DNA of 64,000 nt, from the NCBI RefSeq assembly GCF_001468265.1, contig NZ_LNRZ01000008.1, forward strand, positions 156,588 through 220,587. The letters are read 5' to 3'. Shown here one piece after another: positions 1 through 11,840 of this stretch. The translations under genes were made by a program, and so were the position numbers. This DNA is from Sphingopyxis sp. H050 (lineage in GTDB: Bacteria > Pseudomonadota > Alphaproteobacteria > Sphingomonadales > Sphingomonadaceae). The stretch's first letter is position 1. Each line of letters opens with the position of its first letter. The notes beneath the pieces are model-generated. The model ran no database searches, had not been told where the DNA came from, and was given only the letters and a program-made list of their open reading frames with translations.

Positions 1-392
1 ACACAGCCGGTGATGACGCCCATCAGCAGTGCGGGAACCGGCGGAACGCCCCACGCCAGCGCTTTGGCGGTGCCGAATACCGCATAGGCGGCCAGTCCCA
101 CCGCATCGGCCCATTCGAGCAATTGTCCCTGCCACCAGCGTTCGGGCGTGATCCAGACAAGGAACGCAATGGCGATGCACACGGCCGCGATTGCGCCGTC
201 CTGAACCCAGAACACCGGCGCCCCGATCAGCAGGTCGCGCACACTGCCCCCGCCGACGCCGGTGACGAGCGCGAAGAAGCAGGCGGTGATCAGCGTCTGC
301 CGCAAACGCACCGCCATCAACGCCCCCGACAGCGCGAACACCGCGATCCCGGCGAGGTCGAGCAGGCGGATGAGGGTTTGGGGCTCCATCAT
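1..392 (-). CDS. TRIC/UPF0126 family membrane protein, C-terminus cut by window edge
   Basis: Reading leftward from an ATG pair at 392/389, the translation opens MMEPQTLIRLLDLAGIAVFA and continues with ALSGALMAVR and the glycine-rich GVGGGSVRDLL. These belong to the UPF0126 (YicG-like, trimeric intracellular cation channel) family, which has repeated three-helix units in the inner membrane. About 130 residues are inside the window and the C-terminal third lies beyond base 1. Members are proposed to carry glycine or cations, but substrate cannot be read from the sequence. It follows lpdA on the same strand with a 59-base gap, so it may be read through from the TCA operon. Confidence 0.85.
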   Translation of the reverse strand, partial: MMEPQTLIRLLDLAGIAVFALSGALMAVRLRQTLITACFFALVTGVGGGSVRDLLIGAPVFWVQDGAIAAVCIAIAFLVWITPERWWQGQLLEWADAVGLAAYAVFGTAKALAWGVPPVPALLMGVITGC

Positions 393-451
393 GGCAAAGA
401 TTTCCAACACGCCAACCCGTCAACCACGCGAAGCCCGGGATCACCGAAATA

Positions 452-1861
<1,410 letters not shown>

Positions 1862-1906
1862 TTATATCATTCCTTTCACCCCACGGGGGGACGGGGAGAA
1901 ATATCC

Positions 1907-3151
1907 TTAGAGATCGATCAGCAACCGCGTCGGATCCTCGATCGCTTCCTTGATCGTCTTCAAGAAGGTCACCGCTTCGCGGCCGTCGATCAGACGGTGA
2001 TCATAGCTCATCGCCAGATACATCATCGGACGGATCACGATCTCGCCGTTCCGGACGACCGGGCGGTCTTCGATGCGGTGGAGGCCGAGCACGGCCGACT
2101 GCGGCGGGTTGATGATCGGGGTCGACATCAGGCCGCCGAAAACGCCGCCGTTCGAGATGGTGAAGGTGCCGCCGGTCATGTCGTCGATCGTCAGCGTGCC
2201 CTCCTTGGCGCGCTTGCCAAGGTCGGCGATCGCCTTCTCGATGTCGGCGAACGACAGGCTGTCGGCATTGCGGACGACGGGCACGACGAGGCCGTTCGGC
2301 GCGCTGACCGCGACCGAGACGTCGAGATAGTCGTGATAGACGATCTCGTCGCCGTCGATGCGTGCATTGACCGCGGGGATGTCATGCGCGGCAAGCGCGA
2401 CCGCCTTGGTGAAGAAGCTCATGAAGCCGAGGCGCACGCCATGCTTCTTTTCAAAGCTCTCGCGATATTTGTCGCGCGTCGCGATCACCGCCGACATGTC
2501 GACATCGTTGAACGTCGTCAGCATCGCCGCCGTGTCCTGCGCCGCCTTCAGCCGCTTGGCGATCGTCTGGCGGAGGCGCGTCATCTTGACGCGCTCTTCC
2601 TGACGGCCGGGGGCACCGCTGGCGGCGGGAGCGGCGGCAACCGCAGCGGGAGCCGGGGCGACTGCCGGCGCATTATTGGCAGCAGCGAGCACATCTTCCT
2701 TGGTCAGGCGGCCGTCCTTGCCGCTGCCTTGGATCTTCGTCGGGTCGACGCCATGCTCGAGCACGAGGCGGCGCACCGCGGGCGACATGGTGGTGACGGT
2801 ATCGACGCCCTCGGAAGCCGGAGCCGCCGTTGCCGCGGGCGCCGGCGCAGCAGCCTCGGCCTTTGCAGCCGGAGCGGGCGCAGCCGCGGCAGGCGCCGGA
2901 GCAGCAGCGGCGCCGCCGGCCTCAATCGTCGCGATCGCCGCGCCGACATTGACCGTATCGCCGACCGCGGCGAGTTGCTGGCCCATCACGCCGGCGACCG
3001 GCGACGGCACTTCGACCGCGACCTTATCGGTCTCGAGGCTCGCGATGGGCTCGTCGAGCGCAACAGCTTCGCCGGGCTTCTTCAGCCATTCGCCGATCGT
3101 CGCTTCGGTAACGCTTTCGCCCAGCGTGGGGACTTTGATTTCGGTGCTCAT
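1907..3151 (-). CDS. sucB: Dihydrolipoamide succinyltransferase, E2 of 2-oxoglutarate dehydrogenase
   Basis: This is the 414-residue core of the 2-oxoglutarate dehydrogenase complex and transfers succinyl groups from lipoamide to CoA. A single N-terminal lipoyl domain (1-75) carries the modified lysine, Lys43, in ETDKV. An Ala/Pro-rich linker follows, then a peripheral-subunit-binding domain ([20 protein letters not shown]) and the catalytic domain ending in the [10 protein letters not shown] active-site motif. I chose the ATG at 3151 ([13 protein letters not shown]) because the lipoyl domain begins there and a purine-rich AGAGAAGAAG lies just upstream. A longer reading frame to 3235 would translate a palindromic repeat. 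Also called odhB. Confidence 0.97.
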   Translation of the reverse strand: MSTEIKVPTLGESVTEATIGEWLKKPGEAVALDEPIASLETDKVAVEVPSPVAGVMGQQLAAVGDTVNVGAAIATIEAGGAAAAPAPAAAAPAPAAKAEAAAPAPAATAAPASEGVDTVTTMSPAVRRLVLEHGVDPTKIQGSGKDGRLTKEDVLAAANNAPAVAPAPAAVAAAPAASGAPGRQEERVKMTRLRQTIAKRLKAAQDTAAMLTTFNDVDMSAVIATRDKYRESFEKKHGVRLGFMSFFTKAVALAAHDIPAVNARIDGDEIVYHDYLDVSVAVSAPNGLVVPVVRNADSLSFADIEKAIADLGKRAKEGTLTIDDMTGGTFTISNGGVFGGLMSTPIINPPQSAVLGLHRIEDRPVVRNGEIVIRPMMYLAMSYDHRLIDGREAVTFLKTIKEAIEDPTRLLIDL

Positions 3152-3167
3152 CGCTTCTTCTCTTTCC

Positions 3168-3235
3168 GTGCCCCTGCGAAGGCAGGGGCCCATCATCAAA
3201 CGGTGGGAGATGGGCCCCTGCCTTGGCAGGGGCAC
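3168..3235. repeat. Palindromic intergenic repeat inside the TCA operon
   Basis: Two 27-base arms (3168-3194 and 3209-3235) are near-perfect reverse complements, separated by 14 bases. Each arm also holds its own small hairpin (CCCCTGC...GCAGGGG). The element sits between sucA and sucB on the transcribed strand, so the mRNA would fold into a strong stem. No U-tract follows, so it is more likely a REP-type element or an mRNA-stability/attenuation stem than a terminator. Confidence 0.8.
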
Positions 3236-3246
3236 ACCCTATAATC

Positions 3247-6069
3247 CTACGCCCTGCTCTTCGCGCGTCTGATCTCGGCGCGAACCGACAGCCCCAGCGC
3301 GTCGGCGACAAGCGCCGACTGTTCGGTCTGGTGGCGGCTCATCAGCCCCGTCGCGGGCGAGGCGGCAGAGGCGCGGCCGGCGTAGCGCGGACGCATGCCC
3401 TTGTGGCCGGCATTGGTCAGCGCCTCTTCGATCAGTTCGTTGACGAAGAACCAGGCGCCGTTGTTGCGCGGCTCTTCCTGCGCCCAGACCACCTCTTCCA
3501 GGTTCGGCAAGCGCTTCAGGCGGACGCTGAGCGGATCGCCCGGGAAGGGATAGAGCTGCTCGATGCGAACCACAGTGGTGTCGGTCAGGCCCGCGGCATC
3601 GCGCGCCTCCATCAGGTCGTAACCGACCTTGCCCGAACAGAGGACGACGCGCTTGACGTCGGCGTCGGCGGGCGGCGTGCGGTCCGACATGATGCGGCGG
3701 AAATGCGCGTCGCCGATGAAGTCCGAACGCTGCGACACCGCCAGCTTGTGGCGGAGCAGCGACTTCGGCGTCATGATGATCAGCGGCTTGCGGAACGGAC
3801 GCAGCATCTGGCGGCGCAGGACGTGGAAATAGTTCGACGGGGTCGAGATATTGCACACCTGGATATTGTCGCCGGCACACAGCTGGAGGAACCGTTCCAG
3901 GCGCGCCGAGCTATGCTCGGGCCCTTGGCCTTCATAGCCGTGCGGGAGCAGCATCACGAGGCCGTTGGCGCGCAGCCACTTGGCTTCGCCCGACGCGACG
4001 AACTGGTCGATCATGATCTGCGCGCCGTTGGCGAAGTCGCCGAACTGCGCTTCCCACAGCACGAGGCTCTTCGGATCGGCCATCGCATAGCCATATTCGA
4101 AGCCGAGCACGCCATATTCGGAGAGCGGGCTGTCGAGCACCTCGAAGCGGCCGTGCGGCACCGTCGTGAGCGGGATATATTTGGCCTCGGTCCGCTGGTC
4201 GACCCAGACCGCGTGGCGCTGGCTGAAGGTGCCGCGTCCCGAATCCTGGCCCGACAGCCGCACCTGATAGCCTTCGCTGAGCAGCGTGCCAAAGGCGAGG
4301 CTCTCGGCGGTCGCCCAGTCGAACACCTCGTTGTCGCTCTTGTCGGCGAACATCGCGGCGCGCGCGTCGATCACGCGGCGGAGCGTCTTGTGGACTTCGA
4401 CATTGTCGGGGATCGTCGTCAGCGTGCGGCCGATCGAATCGAACAATTTGTCCGACACGCCGGTCGCGATGTTGCGGCGCGCATTTTCAGGATCGGCGGG
4501 GGCGTGGAGCCCCGACCAGCGGCCCGCGAACCAGTCGGCCTTGTTCGGCTTGTAGCTTTTCGCCGATTCGAAATCCTCTTCGAGCCGCGCGACGAATTCG
4601 GCGCGGCGCGCGTCGGCCCAGCCAGCGTCGATCACGCCCTCGGCCTCTAGCTTCGCAGCGCACAGCTGCGACACCGGCGGATGCTGGCGGATGCGCGCGT
4701 ACATCAGCGGCTGCGTGAACGAGGGCTCGTCGCCTTCGTTGTGGCCGAAGCGGCGATAGCACCACATGTCGATCACGACGTCGCGCTTGAACTGCTGGCG
4801 GAAATCGATCGCCAGCTTGCATGCAAAGGTCACGGCTTCGGGATCGTCGCCGTTGACGTGCAGGATCGGCGCCATCACGCCCTTTGCGACGTCCGACGGA
4901 TAGGGCGACGAGCGCGCGAACTGCGGGCTGGTCGTGAAGCCGATCTGATTGTTGACGATGAAATGGATGCAGCCGCCGGTGTTGTAGCCGCGGATGCCCG
5001 AGAAGCCGAGGCATTCCCAGACGATCCCCTGCCCCGCGAACGCCGCGTCGCCGTGGATCAGCACGGGCAGCACCTGCTCATGCTTGTCGAGGTCGTCACG
5101 CACCACCTGCTGCGCGCGCACCTTGCCGAGCACGACCGGATCGGCCGCCTCGAGGTGCGAGGGATTCGGAACGAGCGACATATGCACCGACGCGCCGCCG
5201 AACTCGCGGTCGGTGGAGGTGCCGAGGTGATATTTGACGTCGCCCGAGCCGCCGACATCGTCGGGGTTTGCGCTGCCGCCCGAAAATTCGTGGAAGATCA
5301 CCTTGTACGGCTTCGCCATGACGTTCGCGAGCATGTTCAGGCGCCCGCGGTGCGCCATGCCATAGACGATCTCGCGCACGCCATATTGGCCGCCATATTT
5401 GATGATGGCTTCCATCGCGGGGATCATGCTCTCGCCGCCGTCGAGGCCGAAGCGCTTGGTGCCGACATATTTGCGCGCGAGGAATTTCTCCCACTCCTCG
5501 GCCTGGATCACCTTGCTCAGGATGGCGCGTTTGCCCTCGACCGAGAACTCGATGATCTTGTCGGCGCCCTCCATCCGCTCCTGCAGGAATGCGCGCTCCT
5601 CGATGTCGGAGATGTGCATATATTCGAGGCCGACGTTGCCGCAATAATTGGCGCGCAGGATCGCAACGATCTCGCGAATGGTCGCCTTTTCAAGGCCGAG
5701 CGTTCCGCCGATGTAAACCGGCCGGTCGAGATCGGCGCCGACGAAGCCATGATATTCGGGCGTCAGATCGGCGGGCAGCTCACGCTGGCTTAGGCCGAGC
5801 GGATCGAGGTTGGCGGCCAGATGGCCGCGCACGCGATAGGTGCGGATCAGCATCATCGCGCGGATCGAATCGTCCGCGGCGCGCTCGACTTCGGCGCTCG
5901 ACAGGGCCGTACCCGCCTTGGCGGCGGCCGCCCTTACCGCGACCTGCATCTGCTGCGGGTCGAGCGCGGCGGTCAGGTCGTCGCTGTCGATCTGCGGCCA
6001 GTTCTTCGGCGCCCAGCTGGGGCCGGCCTGGACTTCATCGACGTCGAAGCTTTGTCGTTCGAGGTTCAT
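3247..6069 (-). CDS. sucA: 2-oxoglutarate dehydrogenase E1 component
   Basis: This 940-residue thiamine-diphosphate enzyme decarboxylates 2-oxoglutarate and succinylates the lipoyl arm of SucB. Visible family features are the E1 N-terminal segment, the GMAHRGRLNML motif, the TPP/Mg-binding stretch HGDAAFAGQG...NNQIGFTT, and the C-terminal transketolase-like region with LPHGYEGQGPEHSSAR. I chose ATG 6069 (MNLERQSFDV), preceded by GGAAAAG. A 20-residue upstream extension lacks family character. It lies between sucD (83-base gap) and sucB in the minus-strand operon. Confidence 0.97.
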   Translation of the reverse strand: MNLERQSFDVDEVQAGPSWAPKNWPQIDSDDLTAALDPQQMQVAVRAAAAKAGTALSSAEVERAADDSIRAMMLIRTYRVRGHLAANLDPLGLSQRELPADLTPEYHGFVGADLDRPVYIGGTLGLEKATIREIVAILRANYCGNVGLEYMHISDIEERAFLQERMEGADKIIEFSVEGKRAILSKVIQAEEWEKFLARKYVGTKRFGLDGGESMIPAMEAIIKYGGQYGVREIVYGMAHRGRLNMLANVMAKPYKVIFHEFSGGSANPDDVGGSGDVKYHLGTSTDREFGGASVHMSLVPNPSHLEAADPVVLGKVRAQQVVRDDLDKHEQVLPVLIHGDAAFAGQGIVWECLGFSGIRGYNTGGCIHFIVNNQIGFTTSPQFARSSPYPSDVAKGVMAPILHVNGDDPEAVTFACKLAIDFRQQFKRDVVIDMWCYRRFGHNEGDEPSFTQPLMYARIRQHPPVSQLCAAKLEAEGVIDAGWADARRAEFVARLEEDFESAKSYKPNKADWFAGRWSGLHAPADPENARRNIATGVSDKLFDSIGRTLTTIPDNVEVHKTLRRVIDARAAMFADKSDNEVFDWATAESLAFGTLLSEGYQVRLSGQDSGRGTFSQRHAVWVDQRTEAKYIPLTTVPHGRFEVLDSPLSEYGVLGFEYGYAMADPKSLVLWEAQFGDFANGAQIMIDQFVASGEAKWLRANGLVMLLPHGYEGQGPEHSSARLERFLQLCAGDNIQVCNISTPSNYFHVLRRQMLRPFRKPLIIMTPKSLLRHKLAVSQRSDFIGDAHFRRIMSDRTPPADADVKRVVLCSGKVGYDLMEARDAAGLTDTTVVRIEQLYPFPGDPLSVRLKRLPNLEEVVWAQEEPRNNGAWFFVNELIEEALTNAGHKGMRPRYAGRASAASPATGLMSRHQTEQSALVADALGLSVRAEIRRAKSRA

Positions 6070-6151
6070 CTGCTTTTCCACGGGGAGGAGGGAGTGGGTT
6101 TTATGTGGGGAGCGGGAGCCCGCCGGCAAAGGGTGCCGGCGGGGCGCCCGG

Positions 6152-7042
6152 TCAGACGCGTTCCTTCAGCACTTCGGCCAGCGTCGTGCCGAGTTCGGAC
6201 GGGCTTGCCGATACCTTGATGCCGGCGGCTTCCATCGCCGCGATCTTGCTTTCGGCGTCGCCCTTGCCGCCCGACACGATCGCGCCGGCATGGCCCATGC
6301 GGCGCCCCGGAGGCGCCGTGCGGCCCGCGATGAAGCCGGCCATCGGCTTCTTGCGGCCGCGCTTGGCTTCGTCGATCAGGAACTGGGCGGCCTGTTCCTC
6401 GGCGTCGCCGCCGATTTCGCCGATCATGATGATGCTCTTCGTGGCTTCATCGGCAAGGAAGAGTTCGAGCACGTCGATGAAGTTGGTGCCGTTGACCGGG
6501 TCGCCGCCGATGCCGACCGCGGTGGTCTGGCCAAGGCCGACGTTCGAGGTCTGGAACACGGCTTCATAGGTCAGCGTGCCCGAGCGCGAGACGACGCCGA
6601 CGCTGCCCTTCTTGAAGATGTTGCCGGGCATGATGCCGATCTTGCACTCTTCGGGGGTCAGCACGCCGGGGCAGTTCGGGCCGATCAGGCGCGACTTCGA
6701 ACCGCTGAGGGCGCGCTTCACCTTGACCATGTCGAGCACCGGAATGCCTTCGGTGATCGCGACGATCAGTTCGATCTCGGCATCGATCGCCTCGAGGATC
6801 GAGTCGGCGGCGAACGGCGGCGGCACATAGATGACCGACGCGGTCGCGCCGGTCGCATGCTTCGCTTCCTCGACGGTGTTGAACATCGGCAGGCCGATAT
6901 GCGTCGTGCCGCCCTTGCCCGGCGTGACGCCGCCGACCATCTGCGTGCCATAGGCGAGCGCCTGTTCGGTGTGGAAGGTGCCGGTGGCACCGGTCATCCC
7001 TTGCGTGATGACCTTGGTGTTCTTGTCGATGAGAATGCTCAT
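6152..7042 (-). CDS. sucD: Succinyl-CoA ligase alpha subunit
   Basis: This 296-residue alpha subunit carries the CoA-binding Rossmann fold and the phospho-histidine of succinyl-CoA synthetase. It starts [20 protein letters not shown], has [19 protein letters not shown] in the middle, and carries the active-site histidine in [20 protein letters not shown]. The ATG at 7042 is chosen because the family begins there. The frame remains open to 7198 only through a repeat. The beta subunit gene sucC, which forms the obligate partner, is not adjacent: mdh lies directly upstream and sucA directly downstream. Confidence 0.97.
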   Translation of the reverse strand: MSILIDKNTKVITQGMTGATGTFHTEQALAYGTQMVGGVTPGKGGTTHIGLPMFNTVEEAKHATGATASVIYVPPPFAADSILEAIDAEIELIVAITEGIPVLDMVKVKRALSGSKSRLIGPNCPGVLTPEECKIGIMPGNIFKKGSVGVVSRSGTLTYEAVFQTSNVGLGQTTAVGIGGDPVNGTNFIDVLELFLADEATKSIIMIGEIGGDAEEQAAQFLIDEAKRGRKKPMAGFIAGRTAPPGRRMGHAGAIVSGGKGDAESKIAAMEAAGIKVSASPSELGTTLAEVLKERV

Positions 7043-7065
7043 ACACTGACTTCCGTTTTCTGCGC

Positions 7066-7160
7066 GCCCCCGCGAAGGCGGGGGCCCATCTCCAGACATT
7101 GGTTCACCGGCGATCCTATTTCGAGAGCGCCAGTGATGCGCCCCCGCCTTCGCGGGGACA
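7066..7160. repeat. Pair of GC-rich hairpins between mdh and sucD
   Basis: A perfect hairpin GCCCCCGCGAAGGCGGGGGC occupies 7066-7085. A second, nearly reverse-complementary block (CGCCCCCGCCTTCGCGGGG) lies near 7139-7157. The two can also pair with each other across the spacer. The design matches the 3168-3235 element, with a central GAAGGC/GCCTTC core, so both appear to be members of one intergenic repeat family. Confidence 0.75.
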
Positions 7161-7167
7161 CAGCAAC

Positions 7168-8443
<1,276 letters not shown>

Positions 8444-8992
8444 ATGACGATGTTCAAAGCCAGCGCCGCCTGCACCGCCGCGCTTCTGTCACTTGGCATT
8501 CCGGCGCCGGCCGCGGCGAGCGAGAAGGGCTGGGACGATGCCGGAACCGTCGCAAAGAATGCGCTGGTCGTCGCCGCCTTCGGCGTGCCGGCAGTGCAGA
8601 GCGACTGGGAAGGCGTACTCGAGGCCGGTGGCAGCATCGGCGGCACGATCTTGATCACACAAGGCCTGAAGGAGGCCTTCCCGTCGCGCCGTCCCGACGG
8701 CAGCGACAACAAGAGCTTCCCCTCGGGCCACACCTCGACCAGTTTCGCCGCCGCCGCGACGCTCCACAACCGTTATGGCTGGGAGGCAGGCCTTCCCGCC
8801 TACGTCGTCGCCTCCTTTGTCGGCCTCAGCCGCGTCGAGGCGAAGAAGCACCGCGTCGGCGACGTGCTCGTCGGCGCCGCGATCGGGACCGCGACGGGGC
8901 ATTTGATCACGACCAGGGCAAACGACCGGGTGCAGATCTTCCCTTGGGGAAGCACCAACAGCGCCGGCGTCGATGTGAGCTTCCGCTTTTAA
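8444..8992 (+). CDS. PAP2-family phosphatase, secreted
   Basis: This 182-residue protein has a signal-peptide-like start (cleavage expected near Ala25, PAPAAAS) and the three signature pieces of the type 2 phosphatidic acid phosphatase superfamily: K76-(6)-R83-P84, PSGH at 93-96, and SR(129-130)-(5)-H136-(3)-D140. Such enzymes remove phosphate from lipid phosphates, including undecaprenyl pyrophosphate, or from soluble substrates in the periplasm. Only one strongly hydrophobic stretch remains after the signal, so it may be a soluble or peripheral member. ATG 8444 follows GGGGAGA. It stands alone, 193 bases before a deacetylase-like gene in the same direction. Confidence 0.85.
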   Translation: MTMFKASAACTAALLSLGIPAPAAASEKGWDDAGTVAKNALVVAAFGVPAVQSDWEGVLEAGGSIGGTILITQGLKEAFPSRRPDGSDNKSFPSGHTSTSFAAAATLHNRYGWEAGLPAYVVASFVGLSRVEAKKHRVGDVLVGAAIGTATGHLITTRANDRVQIFPWGSTNSAGVDVSFRF

Positions 8993-8995
8993 AAT

Positions 8996-9122
8996 CTCCC
9001 TGTGGCGAAGCCATGGGGAGGGGGACCGCCCGCGCAGCGGGTGGTGGAGGGGCGATACGCGCCGGCCCCTCCGTCAGCGCTTCGCGCTGCCGCCTCCCCA
9101 TGCCTGCGGCACCGGGAGGATC
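8996..9122. repeat. GC-rich inverted repeat downstream of PAP2 gene
   Basis: A left block (GGGGAGGGGGACCGCCCGCG... to GGAGGGGC) is mirrored by a right block (GCCCCTCC...CGCCTCCCC), with further small hairpins such as CAGCGCTTCGCGCTG in the right block. It begins four bases after the PAP2 stop codon and may act as a transcript end or stability element, although no T-tract follows. Confidence 0.6.
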
Positions 9123-9184
9123 GTAAACTGCCCGCAACACCCCCTTAACCCTCCCTTATCCCCCGATCTGCTAGGCTCGCGGGG

Positions 9185-10228
9185 ATGACGCGGGCTCTCA
9201 TCAGCTTCGACACCGAACTTTCCGCCGGGCTCTACCAGCGCGGCGCCGACGCCCGCGCCAATTATGAAAGCTCGATCCTCGGCCGCTGCCGCGAGGGCGA
9301 TTTCGGCATCCATTTCCAGATGGACATGCTCGAACGCCACGGCCTGACCGGGGTCTATTTCGTCGATCCGATGCCTGCGCTCGTCTATGGCCCCGCGATC
9401 ATCGACGCGATCGTCCAGCCGATCGTCGCGCGCGGCCACGAGGTGCAACTGCACATCCACACTGAATGGCTCGCATTCGCGAAATTCAATCCCGCCGGCC
9501 GGCTCGTCGGCCGCAATATCGGCGACTTTCCGCTTGCCGCGCAAAAGAAGCTGATCGCCCTCGCGCGCGATATCTTGGTCGGAGCGGGCGCGCCGAAACC
9601 GATCGCGTTCCGCGCCGGCAATTTCGGCGCCAACGACGACACGCTGCGCGCCGCGGCAGCGCTCGGCTTCCGCTTCGACAGCAGCTTCAACGGGGCGTAT
9701 CGGGGCCGTGGCTGCGACATTTCGCTCGACGCCGGCAATCTTGGCATGCGCGACCATGAAGGCGTATGCGAAGTTCCGGTGAGCGGCCTGATGGACCGCG
9801 CCAACCGCTTCCGGCCCGCCCAGCTCTGCGCCATGTCCGAGGAAGAGATGCGCGACGCGCTCGATCATTCGGCAGCGAGCGGGGCGATCCAGTTCTCGGC
9901 CTTCAGCCACAGCTTCGAACTGCTCAGCCGCGATCGCAAGGTCGCGAACCGGTTGGCCATCGTGCGCATGGAGGCGCTGTGCCGTGCGGTCGCGGACGAT
10001 CCGCGGCTGTCGAGCGGCGGCTTCGTGACCCTTCCCGCGCCGCCCGCCCGCCCGCGCCGCATCCAGGTCGCGGCGCCCAAGCCGCTGCGTACGCTGCGCC
10101 GCGTCATCCAGCAGGGTTTCGGGCACCTTGCGCACGAAGTCCGCTATGTCCGCGACCTCGTCGCGGTCACGGTCAACTCCTCGCGCTGGGGCAAGGTTTT
10201 AGGCGGCGTCTTCCTGGCGATTGCCTAG
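9185..10228 (+). CDS. Polysaccharide deacetylase-like protein
   Basis: The 347-residue translation has the layout of a NodB/WalW-type polysaccharide deacetylase. SFDTE (8-12) supplies the first metal-region acids, HEVQLHIHTEW the metal-binding histidines, and FRAGNFGAND the arginine/strand motif. A His-containing AFSHSFELL segment comes later. No signal peptide is visible, so it would act in the cytoplasm or on a lipid-linked sugar. The likely reaction is removal of N- or O-acetyl from a glycan, and the substrate is unknown. Its last bases overlap the convergent zapE by four. Flippase and sugar-activation genes a few kilobases away suggest an envelope role. Confidence 0.75.
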   Translation: MTRALISFDTELSAGLYQRGADARANYESSILGRCREGDFGIHFQMDMLERHGLTGVYFVDPMPALVYGPAIIDAIVQPIVARGHEVQLHIHTEWLAFAKFNPAGRLVGRNIGDFPLAAQKKLIALARDILVGAGAPKPIAFRAGNFGANDDTLRAAAALGFRFDSSFNGAYRGRGCDISLDAGNLGMRDHEGVCEVPVSGLMDRANRFRPAQLCAMSEEEMRDALDHSAASGAIQFSAFSHSFELLSRDRKVANRLAIVRMEALCRAVADDPRLSSGGFVTLPAPPARPRRIQVAAPKPLRTLRRVIQQGFGHLAHEVRYVRDLVAVTVNSSRWGKVLGGVFLAIA

Positions 10229-11352
10229 GCAATCGCGCCCTCGTCGCGCCCGTGGCCTAGCGCCAGATAATCGTCCGACTGCATTTCGGAGAGGCGGCTT
10301 GCCGTCCGTTCAAATTCGAACGCGCCGTCGCCCGCGACATAGAGATCGTCGGGCATCGCCGCCGCGCTCGCGAGCAGCTTGACCTTATATTCGTACAGCG
10401 CATCGATCAGCGTCACGAAACGCGCCGCCTCGTTGCGGTTTTCGGGCCCCATGCGTGGAATGCCCACGATGATCACCGTGTGGAAATGCCGCGCGATCGC
10501 CAGATAGTCCGACGCGCCGCGCGCCTCCGAGCAGAGCCGCTTGAATGAAAAGACCGCAACGCCCTTCAGCGCCTTGGGCACATGCAGTGTCCGTCCTCCT
10601 CCGACGTCGAGATCCAGCGTCGGCACATGCGCGCGGTCCTCGGGCGGATAGTCGGTCAGGCGGAAGAAGGCGGCCGACAGCGCCGCGCTCGCGGTATCGT
10701 CGGCGGGCACGAACCAGCGCGCACCGTCGCCCAGCCGGTCGCGGCGATAATCGGTCGGGCCGTTGAGGCTGAGGACGTCGAGCTTTTCCTCGACCAGCGC
10801 GATGAAGGGCAGAAAATGCTCGCGGTTGAGCCCGTCCTTGTAGAGATCCTTCGGCGGCCGGTTCGACGTCGCGACCACCGTCACGCCCTTGTCGATCAGC
10901 GCGGTGAACAGGCGCGAGAGGATCATCGCGTCGGCGCTGTTGTTCACGACCATCTCGTCGAAGGCGAGGCAGCGGATATTCTCGACCAGCATCGCCGCGA
11001 CCTGCGGGATCGGATCGCCGCTTTCGGTCTTGCGGACCTCGCGCATCTGCGCGTGGACGTCGAGCATGAAGGCGTGAAAATGCACGCGCCGTTTCCGCTC
11101 GATCTTCAGCTGGTCGTAGAACAAATCCATCAGCATCGACTTGCCGCGCCCGACCGCGCCCCACAGATAGACGCCGCGTGGCGCTTCGGGCTTACGGCCC
11201 GCAATGCGCCAGAGCAGACTGCCGCGCGGCGGCGCGGCTTCCAACTCTTGTTGCAGCCGGTTCAGCCGTTCGGCGGCCGCGCGCTGCTCCCCGTCAGGCT
11301 TGAGTTCGCCGCCCGCGACGAGCGCATCATAGGCGGCAAGGACTCCGGTCAC
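10225..11352 (-). CDS. zapE: Cell division protein ZapE, AFG1-like ATPase
   Basis: This 375-residue AAA-type ATPase has Walker A GAVGRGKS at residues 65-72 and a Walker B CLAFDEM segment, plus the family stretches FHAFMLDVHAQM and NRPPKDLYKDGLNR. In gammaproteobacteria ZapE acts at the division ring, and mitochondrial AFG1 helps turn over respiratory-chain subunits. The start is a GTG at 11352 whose last bases form the stop codon of the upstream thioesterase (GTGA), which indicates translational coupling. It is the third gene of sdhB-thioesterase-zapE. Confidence 0.95.
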   Translation of the reverse strand: MTGVLAAYDALVAGGELKPDGEQRAAAERLNRLQQELEAAPPRGSLLWRIAGRKPEAPRGVYLWGAVGRGKSMLMDLFYDQLKIERKRRVHFHAFMLDVHAQMREVRKTESGDPIPQVAAMLVENIRCLAFDEMVVNNSADAMILSRLFTALIDKGVTVVATSNRPPKDLYKDGLNREHFLPFIALVEEKLDVLSLNGPTDYRRDRLGDGARWFVPADDTASAALSAAFFRLTDYPPEDRAHVPTLDLDVGGGRTLHVPKALKGVAVFSFKRLCSEARGASDYLAIARHFHTVIIVGIPRMGPENRNEAARFVTLIDALYEYKVKLLASAAAMPDDLYVAGDGAFEFERTASRLSEMQSDDYLALGHGRDEGAIA

Positions 11353-11840
11353 TTCTTGCTGGCCTTGCGGATCGTCCCGGCGAAAGTCAGCACGATATGG
11401 CTGTCACCCGTGCCCTGCACGACAAGGCCGCGCAGGAAGATCAGGCGGCCGGTTTCGCGCACCAGCTCGACGATGGCGTCGAGCGGCTCGCCGATGCGGC
11501 CCGCGCCGACAAACTGGGTGGACAGGTCGAGCGTCACCGAATGGCCGGCGTCGAGCGATCCGAACTGATGCGACGCGGCAAAGAGCGCGATATCGACGAG
11601 CGCGAGCGTTACCGCGCCATGGACATTGTCGCCCAGATTGCTGTGCTTGCGTTCGGGGAACATGCGCACTCGCGCCCGCGGCCGCCCGTCCGACGTCGGC
11701 GGCTCGGCGCGCACCGACAGCGGTTCGATGAAGGCGTTGAAGCGGCTCGGGTCCTTGAGGTTCCAGCTGACCCAACCGTCGGCCAGTTCCTCGGCCGTGA
11801 AATTCTCGCGCCGCTTCGGCTCCTCGATCCCGTCGTTCAC
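11349..11840 (-). CDS. PaaI-family (hotdog) thioesterase
   Basis: This 163-residue hotdog-fold protein has the PaaI-type active-site segment [21 protein letters not shown], in which Asn, His and Gly precede the long helix, and the later strand [14 protein letters not shown]. Such proteins hydrolyse acyl-CoA thioesters, and the acyl group is unknown here. The start is a GTG at 11840 that overlaps the sdhB stop (GTGTGA). Longer in-frame extension would only translate sdhB in another frame. It is coupled to sdhB upstream and zapE downstream, so the three are made from one message. Confidence 0.88.
   Translation of the reverse strand: MNDGIEEPKRRENFTAEELADGWVSWNLKDPSRFNAFIEPLSVRAEPPTSDGRPRARVRMFPERKHSNLGDNVHGAVTLALVDIALFAASHQFGSLDAGHSVTLDLSTQFVGAGRIGEPLDAIVELVRETGRLIFLRGLVVQGTGDSHIVLTFAGTIRKASKK

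Noticed and set aside
4681..5793. 370-codon plus-strand frame over sucA
   Set aside because: Antisense shadow of sucA with no family features.
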